From positions 594,933 to 658,932 of the forward strand of contig NW_005201792.1 in assembly GCF_000372725.1 (NCBI RefSeq): DNA of 64,000 bases. Direction: 5' to 3'. Below the pieces are notes generated by a model. It did no database searches and was not told where the DNA came from. It saw nothing but the letters and a program-made list of their open reading frames with translations. The DNA is from Emiliania huxleyi CCMP1516. Taxonomy: Eukaryota > Haptophyta > Isochrysidales > Noelaerhabdaceae. This document shows, piece after piece, positions 41,250 to 52,264 of this stretch. A program made the position numbers and the translations under genes. How positions within the stretch are numbered: the first letter of the stretch is position 1; each line of letters opens with the position of its first letter.

Positions 41250-43389
41250 CACATTACAAGTGGACCTGAGCAACAACATGACCTGTAGGCAAATGATCGG
41301 AGTGGGAGTCAGAAATGTGGTCCTTGCGCGAGGGGAGCTCGATAGACTCGAGGGGCCAGGATACGCCGCGAGGAGGACGGAGTTGCGCCGAAAGGCGAAA
41401 GAAGCCGCGAGAACAAGGGACCGGCAGGCGGCGGCGTCGCAGGACGAGGCAGAAGAGAACGACGCGACAGAGGAGGAAGTGACAAGGGAGAGAACGACGA
41501 GGGTGGGACGACCGCGAGGTGGCATGAAGGTTGCAGCGAGAATCGGCGAGAGACTGCGAAGAGAGATAGGAAGAGGCAGACTCCCTAGGGTGGGCGACGG
41601 ATAGCGCACCACACACCTCTCCTTAAAATCCCTGTGTGGTGGCGGCGTGCCGTCCTCCCATCCCTCCCTTTGGGTTGTCTGTTTTCTTTCTTTTCTTTCT
41701 TTCACATTACAAGTGTTCGAAGAGAGAGTGGACCTGAGCAACAACATGACCTGTAGGCAAATGATCGGAGTGGGAGTCAGAAATGTGGTCCTTGCGCGAG
41801 GGGAGCTCGATAGACTCGAGGGGCCAGGATACGCCGCGAGGAGGACGGAGTTGCGCCGAAAGGCGAAAGAAGCCGCGAGAACAAGGGACCGGCAGAGTCA
41901 AAGGACGGATGTCTTGTCTTGAAAAGCATGCGCGACGCTGCCTCTTTGCGCCGCTCGCTCGCGGCGGCAGGAGACATGGCCGCCGATGCGGCTCGCACTC
42001 GCTCGGCGGGCCTCCGTCCCACAGCCGCCCGGGCGTGCCAGGGGTCGGCCTGGCGCTGCGCTGCTCGCACGCTGCACTGCACAAAGCTGCGACAACAAGG
42101 GGAGGCTCCTGAGCTTCAGTGTTGAGCAGTGCAGCTGCGGGCGCTCGTGGGCGGCTGTGCAGTGGTGAGAGTGCCTGTTTGGAGGCGAGCTGGCGCTGCG
42201 CCAGGGTGCGCAGCATGCTCCCGTGCTCTGTCCTGAGGCATGCTGGTTGGCGCCCAGCACAATGCCCTGGATGCATTGCTCCACGCCGTGCTGGCTGGTG
42301 CAGTACTGCCAATGCGCCGACTGGCGCGCAGGGTGCGCGTCGCCGCGCGTGGCACGGGAGGCGCGAGAGGCGCGGCTGTCGGTCAACCCCGCGGCGCATG
42401 GGCGCCGCGGAAGCTGCTCGACAGGCTGCGGGCATCGCTGCGGCAAAAAGCGCCCGCCCTCTGCTTTGCTTTCGCCCGCGTTTTACGACAACTTTCGGTT
42501 TATCATGGCCGCCAAACTTTACCTCGCTGTTTCTTTATAGGTACCTCACAGCTGCGTATTCTTGTATTATCGTCGAGTAGTACAGGTACTGCGTGGGGGC
42601 AGTACGTATTCTCGTATCACTAGCTCCGAGTAGAGGGGCGGCGTTCTGCAGTTAAGGGGAAACCTGGTACACGGAGCCAACCCTCGGAGAGTATTCTTTA
42701 GCTCCGAGTAGAGGGGGCGTTCCGCAGCTAGGGGAAACCCAAAGCGCAGAACCAACCCTCGGAGACCCGTGTTATGGCCCTGCGAACGCGCACCCCCTGG
42801 GCTAGGGCTCTCTTGCCCGCAACCCGATGCCGAGCGTCCGGCCAACTGGGTGCGCTTCTTAGCTCCCCGGTCCTGGGCGTGAGGTTGATGACCGCACTCC
42901 AAGTGCTCCAAGGGCAGGCGGCGGCGTCGCAGGACGAGGCAGAAGAGAACGACGCGACAGAGGAGGAAGTGACAAGGGAGAGAACGACGAGGGTGGGACG
43001 ACCGCGAGGTGGCATGAAGGTTGCAGCGAGAATCGGCGAGAGACTGCGAAGAGAGATAGGAAGAGGCAGACTCCCTAGGGTGGGCGACGGATAGCGCACC
43101 ACACACCTCTCCTTAAAATCCCTGTGTGGTGGCGGCGTGCCGTCCTCCCATCCCTCCCTTGGGTTGTCTGTTTTCTTTCTTTCTTTTTCACATTACAAGG
43201 CATGAAGGTTGCAGCGAGAAGCGGCGAGAGACTGCGAAAAGAGATACGAAGAGGCAGACTCCCCAGGGTGGGCGACGGCTAGCGCACCACACTCCTCTCC
43301 TTAAAATCCCTGTGTGGTGGCGGCGTGCCGTTCTCCCATCCCTCCCTTGGGTTGTGTGTTTTCTTTCTTTCTTTCTTTCACATTACAAG
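41250..43389 (+). mobile_element. Three serial family B insertions, each flanked by CACATTACAAG
   Basis: CACATTACAAG occurs at 41250-41260, 41703-41713, 43189-43199 and 43379-43389. The three intervals each hold a family B copy with the same 3' end (CCCATCCCTCCCTTGGGTTG, then a TTTC tail) but a different 5' truncation point: TGGACCTGAGC, TGTTCGAAGAG and GCATGAAGGTT. The middle copy is further split by an unrelated insertion (41897-42914). The partial ORFs (about 41261-41604, 42917-43094, 43201-43281) are pseudogene fragments. Confidence 0.75.
41897..42914. mobile_element. About 1-kb insertion inside a family B copy, GGCAG flanks
   Basis: The interrupted sequence reads GGACCGGCAG | insertion | GGCAGGCGGCGGCG; the uninterrupted copy reads GGACCGGCAGGCGGCGGCG. 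So GGCAG is a 5-bp target duplication. The insertion has no terminal inverted repeats. Near its 3' side a unit TAGCTCCGAGTAGAGG plus CCAACCCTCGGAGA occurs twice (about 42619-42700 and 42691-42766). No recognisable coding domain. Confidence 0.65.
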
Positions 43390-44090
43390 GGACATTCTGC
43401 AACAGTGCAGTGAGGAGTTCAGGCCGGGGCCCGAGCCCCTAGGGCGACAAGACATGCGCAGAGGGCGGTGAAGCGCGGTGGGGGGCCGAAGTCGAAGACG
43501 AAGAGAAAGAGTTTGAGAGTATCTCCGCAGAGCTCGAAGTCTCGCAGCGATCACGGATCGAGGGTTGGCACGAGCGTAACCAGCAAGTGGTTAACACGAT
43601 GGCCTGCTGAGCCAAGTTATGGCGATGGCCCGCCATGTGGTCAGGAAGTGAGGGTTGGGGTGATCCGGTGTGACAGTGCTGCACCGACCCGTAGGGGTCG
43701 GTATGCAGAGGATGCTCACGGCAGGCCGCCATTGCCGGTGCCTCCTCCTTCTTCTCCTCCTCCTCCGGCCCCCCACCAGCCCCGCCGCCCAAGGCCCCTG
43801 CCTTGCCAACCGAGGGGGGGTGCCACTGAGGTGTGGCCGAGGGTGCCGCCGCGTGCCCGCCGGTGCCCATGGATGGATGGGGTGCATCGGCCTTGGGAGC
43901 CCGCGGGGCCAGCCGCCGCCAGCGCTGCCGCCACGCCGCCGGCCACGCCCGCGGGTGCGCCGCCTGCGCCACCTTCTTGTCCACCTCTGGTTCTGCCCTT
44001 GCAAGGGCAGCTGTGCTCTGCCGCGCGGGCCGTGGGTTGGCCCTCGAAAGAAAGAAATTAGGCGTCGAGCTCCTGCAACACGTGGCAGCA
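43390..44090. other. Intergenic, upstream of the cytidylyltransferase gene
   Basis: Pro/Ala-rich frames on both strands without a recognised domain; no other feature. Confidence 0.4.
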
Positions 44091-44746
44091 ATGAGCGATA
44101 GCCGACGAGAACTCCTGCTCAGCGCCGCGCTCGCTGCCTCCGTCGCGCTCCTGCTCGACCGCTGGCTCCGTCGCCGCGGGAGAGGCACCGGCAAGGATGC
44201 GCTCGCCCGAGAACTGGCCCGCCTCGAGGCGCGTGCCGAGGCCGTCAGGGAGGCGCTCGCTGGCCTGGACGAGCCTCCGCAGCGAGAGGTGCGGATCTGG
44301 ATGGACGGCGCGTTCGACATGATGCACTACGGCCACGCCAACGCGTTCCGCAAGGGCCGTGCCCTCGGCACGCACCTCATCGTCGGCGTCAACGACGACG
44401 AGTCCATCCTACGCTGCAAGGGCGCACCACCGGCGAGCTTCCGCCGCACACAGAGACACACACACTCGCCCCAGCTCCGATCCGCCGCGAATCGCCTCGC
44501 TCCGCGCGGATCACCGCACGCCGCTCGTCCATGCGCGCTGATACGCCGCTCCCTCACCGCGCCGCTCGCAGCTAATGAACGACGAGGAGCGGCTCGCGAT
44601 GGTGCAGGCGTGCAAGAGCAAAGGCCAGCACTGCAAAAGTGCACGGCGGGCGGGGGAGTACACGCACGCGGCACACGCGCCGCACCACACGGGCTGCGCA
44701 CGCGGGCTGCGCACCCGGGCGTGGGACTCCAATCACACTCCACGCC

Positions 44747-44782
<36 letters not shown>

Positions 44783-45250
44783 GCGCGCACGCACGCACGC
44801 ACGCAATCACAATCACGAGCCCTTGCTGCCGATCCGCATCCTGCACCGGCCGCGAAAGAGCTCCGGAGGAGGGAGGTGTCTAGGGACGGTCCGACGCACG
44901 GTGCTGGGGCGCGTGTCTAGGCGTGCAAGTTTGTGGACGAGGTGGTGCCCAAGGTGCTGACCCTAACCCTAACCCTAACCGTAACTCTAGGCGTGCAAGT
45001 TTGTGGACGAGGTGGTGCCCAAGGTGCCCTACATCATGTCGCCAGAGTACCTGCGCTGGGCGAGCCGGGCCCGCACCAGCGGCGGCAGCAGCCCCCCCCC
45101 CTTGTGAGGGAGAGGCTGCCCTCCTGCAGGCGATCGAGACCTACCGCATCGACTACGTCGTCCACGGAGACGACCCGTGCATCGTCGACGGCAGAGACGT
45201 CTACGAGTCGGCGAGCGCAGCGGGAACCCGCAACTCTCACCCGCAATCCT

Positions 45251-45283
<33 letters not shown>

Positions 45284-47178
45284 CGCAGCCTCTCCAGCCC
45301 TCTCCAGCCCTCTCCAGCCCTCTCCAGCCCTCACCCTCCCTTTCGAGCCCTCTCCAGGCCGCGCAGCGCAGGCGTCGACGCCCCGTGCTCGCCCCGGACA
45401 GGCGCGCGCGCTGGGCAAGTACCGCACCATCCCGCGCACCGAGGGCGTCTCGACGACCGAGATCGTGGGGCGAGGCCTAGCCGAGACTGTCGAGAGGCGG
45501 TCTCGACGACGAGGGCCGCGGTGGCGGCTCGCAGCCAAGGCAGCGCGTTGACAGCAGCTCCTCCTCTCTCCAGCGCACGCGCGTCCGCGACGCGTCCGCG
45601 ACACGCCCGTGACGCACCCCTTGCGCGGATGCTATAACCCCAGCCCCTAACCCCAGCCCCTAACCCCAGCCCCTAACCCCAGCCCCTAACCCCAGCCCTC
45701 AGGCGGATGCTGCTCCTCACTCGGGACCACCACCGCGCCGCCGCACCTTCGCCGGTCGGGCCGGCGGCGGGCGGGCGGGCGAGGGAGGCTAGGACGGCGG
45801 GCGAGGGCGGCGAGGGTGGCGAGGGGGTGGAGCGGCCGCTGCGAGAGAGCAAGTTCCTGCCGACGAGTACTATGTATCGCTTGTTTGCGGACGGGTGCGG
45901 CGCCCCTCCTGCGGGCGCGAGGGTGGTGTACGTGGACGGCGGCTGGGACATGTTCCACGCGGGGCGAGATGTAGCCGAGATATGGCCGAGATATGGCCGA
46001 GATACACCATCACTGTGGAGCAGCCGAGATGTAGCCGAGACGCTACTCTCCCCTCCTCCCTCCCTCCGCTCCTCCCTCCCCCTCCCTCCCTTCCCTGCGC
46101 CTGCCGCCGAGGCGTGTCAAGGGCGGCCGGGCTGCCTTCTGAGCCCTTGCGGCTGCACACAGGCACGTCGCTTTCCTGCGCGAGGCGGCGGCGCTGGGCG
46201 AGCTCCCCCCCCCCCTCCCCCTCCCCCTCCTTCCCTCCCCCCCCTCGCCGGCGCCCTCGCGCGGGCCAGTCCGACACCCTCCGCCGCGGCACGCCTCTCG
46301 CCCTCCCTCAGGCGACTTTCTGCTCGTTGGCGTCCACTCGGATGCGGTGCGTCGAGACCGAGCACGTCGCCCGAGAGAGAAGAGGGGGCGCAGACGGCTC
46401 GAGGCCCGTGCGCAGGTGGTCAACCGGCACCGCGGCTGCAACTTCCCGCTGCTCAACCAGCAGGAGCGCGTGCTGTCGGTGCTGGCGTGCCGCCACACGG
46501 GCGACGTGGTCATCGACTCCTCCCGTGGTGCGCCCCCTGACCAGAATNNNNNNNNNNNNNNNNNNNNNNNNNNNNNNNNNNNNNNNNNNNNNNNNNNNNN
46601 NNNNNNNNNNNNNNNNNNNNNNNNNNNNNNNNNNNNNNNNNNNNNNNAAAAAAAAAAAAAACCTGTCCCCTTTCCCCGTTCCCCCCGGCTTGGGGGTTCC
46701 TCCCGGAGGAGATAATCGCCGGGTTAAAAATTGCGGTTGGGGCCCCGGGGCCCCCGCGGGGGGTATTTTTTTTTTATTTAAAAATTAAACCGCGGCCGGG
46801 GGCCCGGGGGCCCCGCAGGGGCCCCCCCGGGGGGGGCCCCCTTGACCCGCCGGGGGGGGGGGTGGGACCCCCCCCCCCCCTGGGCCCCCGCGGGGCCCCA
46901 AAATGGGGGCCGGGGCCCCTTTGGGGGGGGGGCGACAAAGGGGTTTTTTTAGCCCCTTCCCGTCAAAAGAGGGGTTCCCTGTGGGACCCTTTGTGGGGGG
47001 GCGTTTCCCGGAGCCCCCCCCCCCCCCCCCCCCCCCGGCCGAGCCACCGTGCCGCGATCTGTCCCACGACTCGCGCACTATAGGCCGCATCCACGCCAAC
47101 CACGACCGCATCGCGACCAAGGTGGAGAAGAAGATGGTGGCGGAGCAGCAGTACTACAAGGAGAGGTACCGGCTGTGA
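44091..47178 (+). CDS. PCYT2: Ethanolamine-phosphate cytidylyltransferase (ECT/PCYT2), broken by assembly gap
   Basis: ATG 44091 starts a membrane anchor (LLLSAALAASVALLLDRWL) as in plant ECT. The first catalytic domain has VRIWMDGAFDMMHYGHANAF (HYGH motif), GTHLIVGVNDDESILRCKG, LMNDEERLAMVQACK, FVDEVVPKVPYIMSPEYL and IDYVVHGDDPCIVDG, then TEGVSTTEIVGR. The second has VVYVDGGWDMFHAGHVAFL (HAGH), LGDFLLVGVHSD, and NRHRGCNFPLLNQQERVLS. The rest of domain two is missing in the gap and a low-quality stretch (46548-47036). The C-terminus resumes as IGRIHANHDRIATKVEKKM...YKERYRL and stops at 47178. The enzyme makes CDP-ethanolamine for phosphatidylethanolamine. Introns at 44433-44571, 45964-46162 and others are GC-AG. 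Confidence 0.9.
44740..44815 (+). repeat. CA/CG dinucleotide tract in ECT intron
   Basis: A run of about 20 ACACAC units passes into GCACGCACGC units. Confidence 0.9.
44916..45027 (+). repeat. Duplicated exon edge around a telomere tract in ECT
   Basis: TCTAG plus GCGTGCAAGTTTGTGGACGA and GGTGGTGCCCAAGGTGC occurs at 44916-44957 and again at 44986-45027. Between the copies lies TGACCCTAACCCTAACCCTA followed by ACCGTAAC. The second copy continues into the true exon (VPYIMSPEYL). Confidence 0.95.
45636..45702 (+). repeat. Telomere-like 13-bp tandem repeat before an ECT acceptor site
   Basis: About five copies of AACCCCAGCCCCT end in CCCTCAG, directly followed by the exon starting GCGGATGCTGCTC. 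Confidence 0.9.
46548..47036. other. Assembly gap (100 N) and low-quality sequence
   Basis: Ns fill 46548-46647. The next 390 bases are dominated by homopolymers (A12, G and C runs up to about 20) and runs of doubled letters, unlike the rest of the window. It probably derives from a poor read end. Confidence 0.85.
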
Positions 47179-48123
47179 CGCTGCTGGCTGGCAGCGTTCA
47201 CGAGTGGCGTCTCTGTCCTCCGGAGATCTATATCTGCGTCTTTGGAGAGCAGGATACGCCCCAGCGAGCAGAGATGGCGGATCGCGGAGGGGCCGCTTGC
47301 GCCGCGGCGGCAAAATGTATGTGTGTGGCCGGGCGCACTCTGACCCCGCCGCACCGCAGAGGTCTCTTTCTCGTCTCGCTGGCCGCTGCCTGGCCGCCCT
47401 GGCTAGTTCCATTTCACTCTCTGACACCGCGCTAATCTAAATCTTGAGAAAACGTCTCCAACCCCGCCGCACCCTCCGCAGAGGTCTCTCTCGACCGGAC
47501 TCTCGTCTCGCCGCGCGCGCTGGCCGCTGCACCTGCGGCGACCTGTGGGGGTCGCGTCCGCTCACAACGACGTATTTTGGCTAGTTCCATTTCACTCTGA
47601 CACGCTAATCTTGAAAACGTCCAACGGAGCTCCGTGTTGCTCCCAGCGCCCTCCCCCGCGCTTCCTGCGGCCATGGCCGATGATACTAGTATGAGAGGTC
47701 ATCTGGCTACCGCGAGCGCGACTCAACTCGCCGACGTCGTCCGATGATTGTGCCTCAAAGTCAGCCTCCGGAGGCTATCGTGGGGTCGAGCCGGCAGTAG
47801 CCGTGACATGTGGTTCCACCACCCCTCGTATGCTTTGCCTCTGACCGCCACCGTTCCCAGGCTGCCAAATGGGATGGAAAGGAAGGCTCGGCGAGCGTAT
47901 AGAAGCGTGCTCGACCTCGTCGTGGCAACCTGTACGGCAGCGCTGGTAGGCGCGATGAGCGTCGTGCCACCTGACCCGAGACGGGTCGCAGGCGTCGTAC
48001 CGAGCGCGTCGAGACCGTGTCCTGATGTGATCTGCACGGGTGAGTCACGTCGGCGTCAAAGGAGCGACGTGCGACCTGTCAGAGCTTGATCTCCGATCTC
48101 AGCGGCGTCGAGTCGTCTCCGGC
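47179..48123. other. Intergenic with a tandem duplication
   Basis: A block with CCCCGCCGCACC, GCTAGTTCCATTTCACTCT and GAAAACGTC occurs at 47342-47459 and again, longer and diverged, at 47460-47626. The rest shows no supported gene. Confidence 0.6.
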
Positions 48124-48274
48124 GCGCGACAAAGGTACATCCCCAGGACGCGCAGAGGCAGCTGCGACCCAGCCGAGTGGACGGCGTCACACCGCGCCAC
48201 CTGCTGTGTGACGCCGTCTACTCGGCGGGGTCGCAGCTGCCTCTGGAAGGCACCGAGAGGTACCTTTTTCGCGC
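48124..48274. mobile_element. 151-bp fold-back element
   Basis: Inner arms 48153-48192 and 48206-48245 pair over 40 bases with about three mismatches (GAGGCAGCTGCGACC... with ...GGTCGCAGCTGCCTC). Outer arms GCGCGACAAAGGTAC (48124-48138) and GTACCTTTTTCGCGC (48260-48274) also pair. The whole unit can fold into one long hairpin. From 48275 to 48706 nothing was recognised. Confidence 0.8.
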
Positions 48275-48706
48275 AATGGTCAAAATCAAGGTTTTGTAAC
48301 GCGAGCTGTGCCACAGTGAAATGGAACTAGCCTTTGCGTGTTGTTGCGGTAGCGCAAAAAATGTTGTATGAACGCAGCTGACTGTGTGAGCACATGTTTC
48401 TATGACATCACTTGCGCTCACGCTGAGACGTGAGGTGGAGGCTTAGGCGGGGGGTCCCGCGCGGCTGATTCGGCTGTTCGTGACCGTGCCCTCTCACGCG
48501 GCGTGTATCCTGCGCCCCCACCCACCACCCAATGAACACAAAGACTACTGGGATACGAGGCGGCGCCCGCTCGCCACACCTGGCTCTGCCGCGGCCCCTC
48601 TCCCTCCCGGCTGGTCGCAGCTCAGGCGAGGCGAGCAAGAGGCTGCTGGCGGTGTGGCACAGGCGGAAGAAGCGAGCCGCCCCGAGGCACGGAGGGGAAG
48701 CGGACC

Positions 48707-49849
48707 TCAGGTGGAGAGGTGCGCGTTCCCGAAGAAGGGGTTGTCGGAGCCGCCGCTCGCCGCCGGGGCGCCCACCGTGACTTGGAAGGACGGCTCCGAG
48801 CTCGCACCGCCGCCTGTGGCTGTGCGCTCCGCGTTCGCGCTGCGTGCCCGCTCCAGCGCGGGGTTGATGGCTGCGCCGCTGCCGCCGCTGCCGCCGCTGC
48901 CGCCGCCGCTGCCGCCGCTGCTGAAGACGCTCGAGAAGCCGCTCTTCTTCTTCGCCGCGGGCGGCTGCTGCTGCTGCTGGTCGGCGGGAGGCATCGCTGC
49001 GTTCTGGCCTGCGTACTGCCCTCCCTGCTGGCTGCTCGTGTTGCGCGAGAGGTTCTCTCCCTGCGGGCGGCGGGGCAGCGCGTCAGGGCGAGGGAGGGGA
49101 GGGGCGGGCCGGAGGGCAGAGGACGCGGGTGGCAGCGGCAGCGACGGCGGGAGGGCGGGAGGGACCCAGCAAGCCGCCGCTGGACGTCGGGGCACGTGTG
49201 TGTGCACGTGTGCCGCAGCCGTCTCTCGCGGGAGGGGCGGCTTGAGGGGGAGGGGGCGCGCGCCTCGCAGCGGCATCCAAAGACAATCTCGAGAATGCCG
49301 ACGAACATGCACATGCCGCCAATGACCCACGAGATGAAGCAGATAAAACAAGTGGAGCTGTCATCGACGACCAGGATGTTTGTGCCGCAAAACAAGAAGA
49401 AGAGCGCCCGGCCGACCCAGTGCCCCATGAAGCCGAACCGATGGATCAGCCACTCGGTTTTACCGAACTGGAGCATCAGCATGAGAACGCCGAATATGAT
49501 GTTCCACACCTGCGACAGCAGTGCGGCGCGGTTGGCTGACCTCCTCCGTGCGCAGCGGGACGGCGGGGCGGCGGGCGGCGCGCCATCCGGACAAAGTTGA
49601 CAAAGTTGAAAACGTTGCCGAGAATATTGACGAGGGACAGGACTGCGACCGTGATGAAGGCGGTGCCGACAATCATGGTGAAGGCCTTCTTCAGCTTCCT
49701 CAGGCCTGCCGCGGGGTGCGGGACGTTCACGACCGCGGGCGCGCCGCCGCGCGCGGAGGTGGGCGATTGAGAGCGTGCGCGCGTGCAGCGGGGAGGGCCG
49801 CACCTTCCACCGTGCAGCATAGCGTGCGCAGCTGGTCACAGCGGCCCAT
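48707..49849 (-). CDS. COPI-associated-type four-helix membrane protein with NPF tail
   Basis: On the minus strand it starts MGRCDQLRTLCCTVE (ATG 49849), and a short intron (GTGCGG...CGGCAG) leads to LRKLKKAFTMIVGTAFITVA and LVNILGNVFNFVNFVRM. The next exon has VWNIIFGVLMLMLQFGKTEW, FGFMGHWVGRALFFLFCGTN and CFISWVIGGMCMFVGILEIV. This order of four helices with the GRALFFLF motif fits the COPI_assoc family (PF08507), small membrane proteins of the early secretory pathway. The C-terminal tail is Gln-, Lys- and Gly/Ser-rich and ends SGGSDNPFFGNAHLST; the NPF tripeptide can bind EH-domain endocytic adaptors. The intron after FVRM has a GC donor (GCGCGC). Confidence 0.75.
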
Positions 49850-49975
49850 GACTCACACGAAAAAGCTGTCAACAAGCGAGCCCTTCTGGGGTGGCCGGCG
49901 TCGCGGCGTGCAGAGCACTTCTGCCTCCTTGTGGGAACCCGCAAACGTGGCATCGTCACTCCTGCGATGACCCGC

Positions 49976-50215
<240 letters not shown>

Positions 50216-50242
50216 GTGCTGCCAATTTTCTTCTTCAAAAAC

Positions 50243-50352
50243 CCGCGGCCGTCGGCCGCACAACGCAACGCACGCTCTCACCTCCACCGCGGCCGTCGGC
50301 CGCAACGCACAGCTCACAACCGTCGGCCGCAACGCACAGCTCACAACTCCCA
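50243..50352 (+). repeat. Minisatellite upstream of the IQM-like gene
   Basis: Four degenerate units built on CCGTCGGCCGCAACGCACAG with CTCACAAC. Confidence 0.9.
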
Positions 50353-50359
50353 CAAACGC

Positions 50360-52086
50360 ATGGGCCACAACAGCAAACTCGTCGCCTCAGCGGCGACGCT
50401 GCTCGCCGCGGCTGCAGCTGTGGCGGCGGGCGCGAGCCACCGCTACATCGCCGTCGCCGTTGCCGCTGCAGCCGCGGCGGCGGTGGCAGCAGCAGCTTCT
50501 TCCACTGCAGTTCACGCCGCAGCTCACGGCCGCTCGACGAGCACCGATGACGACGGCATGTCGCAGCTCTTGCGGATGGCGGAGAAGGCGCGGCAGCGGG
50601 CGCAGGAGCGGGTGCGACACCGCGACTCGGAGGTGCTAGGCATGACTCCAAAGCTGTGGCTCGAGGCGCTCGACGAGCGGCACAGGTACGGATCGCTGCT
50701 CTACCCGTACTGGCAGCGGTGGGAGCTCTCGCGGACCGAGCTTAACTTTTTCAAATGGTGCGCCGGACCTTTGTCGACACACTCTGCTCCCGATGCTCCC
50801 GACAATGGAACACTACCCCACTGGTTGCTCTCCGTTGTGCCAGGCTCGACCGCGGCCGCGGCTCGCTCATCGACCTGCCGCAGATGCCGCGCCGCTTCCT
50901 CGAGGAGGGCCGCGTGCTCTACTGCCACCGCAAGGAGCTCGAGCTGTTTGAGGCGCGCGTTGACCGAGCCGGCCGGCTGGTCTGGGGCGCAGACGGCCTC
51001 CCGGTCACGCTGCCCACGCCGTGGGAGCAGCCCGGCGGCACGGCGCGGCAGGGGGCGGTGCGAGCTCTCCTCGAGGAGGGGCTCTCCCTCTCGCGCGAGA
51101 GGGAGGCGCTGCTCGCCGGGCTGAGGGCACGCGCGGAGGAGGCGCTCTCGAGGGGCGAGGAGGCGCCCGCCGACGCCGCGGCCCTCCTCGCGCCGCTAGT
51201 CCGCGAGGGCCGCTCCCTTCGCGCGTGAGGCGCTGCCCCACGCCCTCCCAGCGCAGCCGTCGCGGGCCCCGCTGTAGGCCTGCTCCGGCAGCTGCGGGAC
51301 CCGTACTTCCACGCCCGCCTCTCCGCGGCGGAGCACGGCGGCGACGACGACGACGACCGGCTGCACAAGTGGGAGGCGTTCCGGTGCACCCAAAGCACCG
51401 TGCTCCTCGCCGTCGGCGCGAGGGGCCGCGAGGAGAGCCGCGGGTGCTCGTATGCGGCGCGCACTTCGGCGGCGGCGGGGCAGGGCGGTAGGGCGCAGGG
51501 CGGCGCCGACTCGCGGGACAGCGGGGCGGCGCTGGACGGCATGGGCGCCGATGCGGCTTGCTACGCTCTGCCGACGGCGCTGCTGCCCGGCACGTCCTGG
51601 AGCGACATCGTGGCGGCCGTGGACCACGAGGAGGGGAGGGCGATGCACAAAGCCCCGCTGGCCACCGCCGACAAGCGGCTGCGCGGCAAGGGCACGCTCG
51701 GAATCTTCGTTGTCGACCACTTTGGGCGCATCTTTTGCGCCGACAAGGTGGCGCTTGCACTCGCCCGCCCACCCCCGCGCCCGCCCGCGCACCGACACCA
51801 ACCTCCACTCCCCTGTGCGATGCAGGTGAGGGGCGTGTGCCACCACTCGAGCCTCTCTCGCGGCCACGCCGTCAAGTTCGCCGGCTCGCTCCGGGTCGAG
51901 GCGGGCCGCGTCGCCGTCATCACGCCCCACTCGGGGCATTACGTGCCCTCGCAGCAGGACTACGACGACGTGCTCGCGGACTGGGCAGCGCGCGGCCTCG
52001 ACTTGTCACAGACAGAGGTGAGGGGCCTGGTAAAAGAAAAGAATATCCTGGGCCGCACAGGCTCGCGCCAGACCGGTGCGGTGTGA
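50360..52086 (+). CDS. IQM-like protein (plant/fungal calmodulin-binding IQM family)
   Basis: ATG 50360 begins an Ala-rich hydrophobic leader (LVASAATLLAAAAAVAAGAS). Then come LWLEALDERHRYGSLLYPYW and LIDLPQMPRRFLEEGRVLYC, HRKELELFEARVDRAGRLVW and, after further exons, LGIFVVDHFGRIFCADK, VRGVCHHSSLSRGHAVKFAG, VAVITPHSGHYVPSQQDYDD and WAARGLDLSQTEVRGLV. The order, a W-rich block, the sequence read Y-V..G-L-Y, HSSFL-like GVCHHSSLSRG and SGHYVP, is that of plant IQM proteins. The calmodulin-binding IQ motif itself is not visible. Function in algae is unknown; plant members act in signalling. The leader suggests organelle or secretory targeting. Confidence 0.7.
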
Positions 52087-52264
52087 CCGCGCGGCGCGAT
52101 ACGCATATAGCATAGATACACCAGTGACCGCAGTGAGATTTCTCATGTCATCTCTTGTCCCAGGGTGCGCGCGCCAATGGCCCCGAGCTGCCGTGGTTTA
52201 TAGATGGGAATATCTGATTATAAAATCCAATCGTGCTCACTGCCGCGCGCTTTACTTGCGCCGC

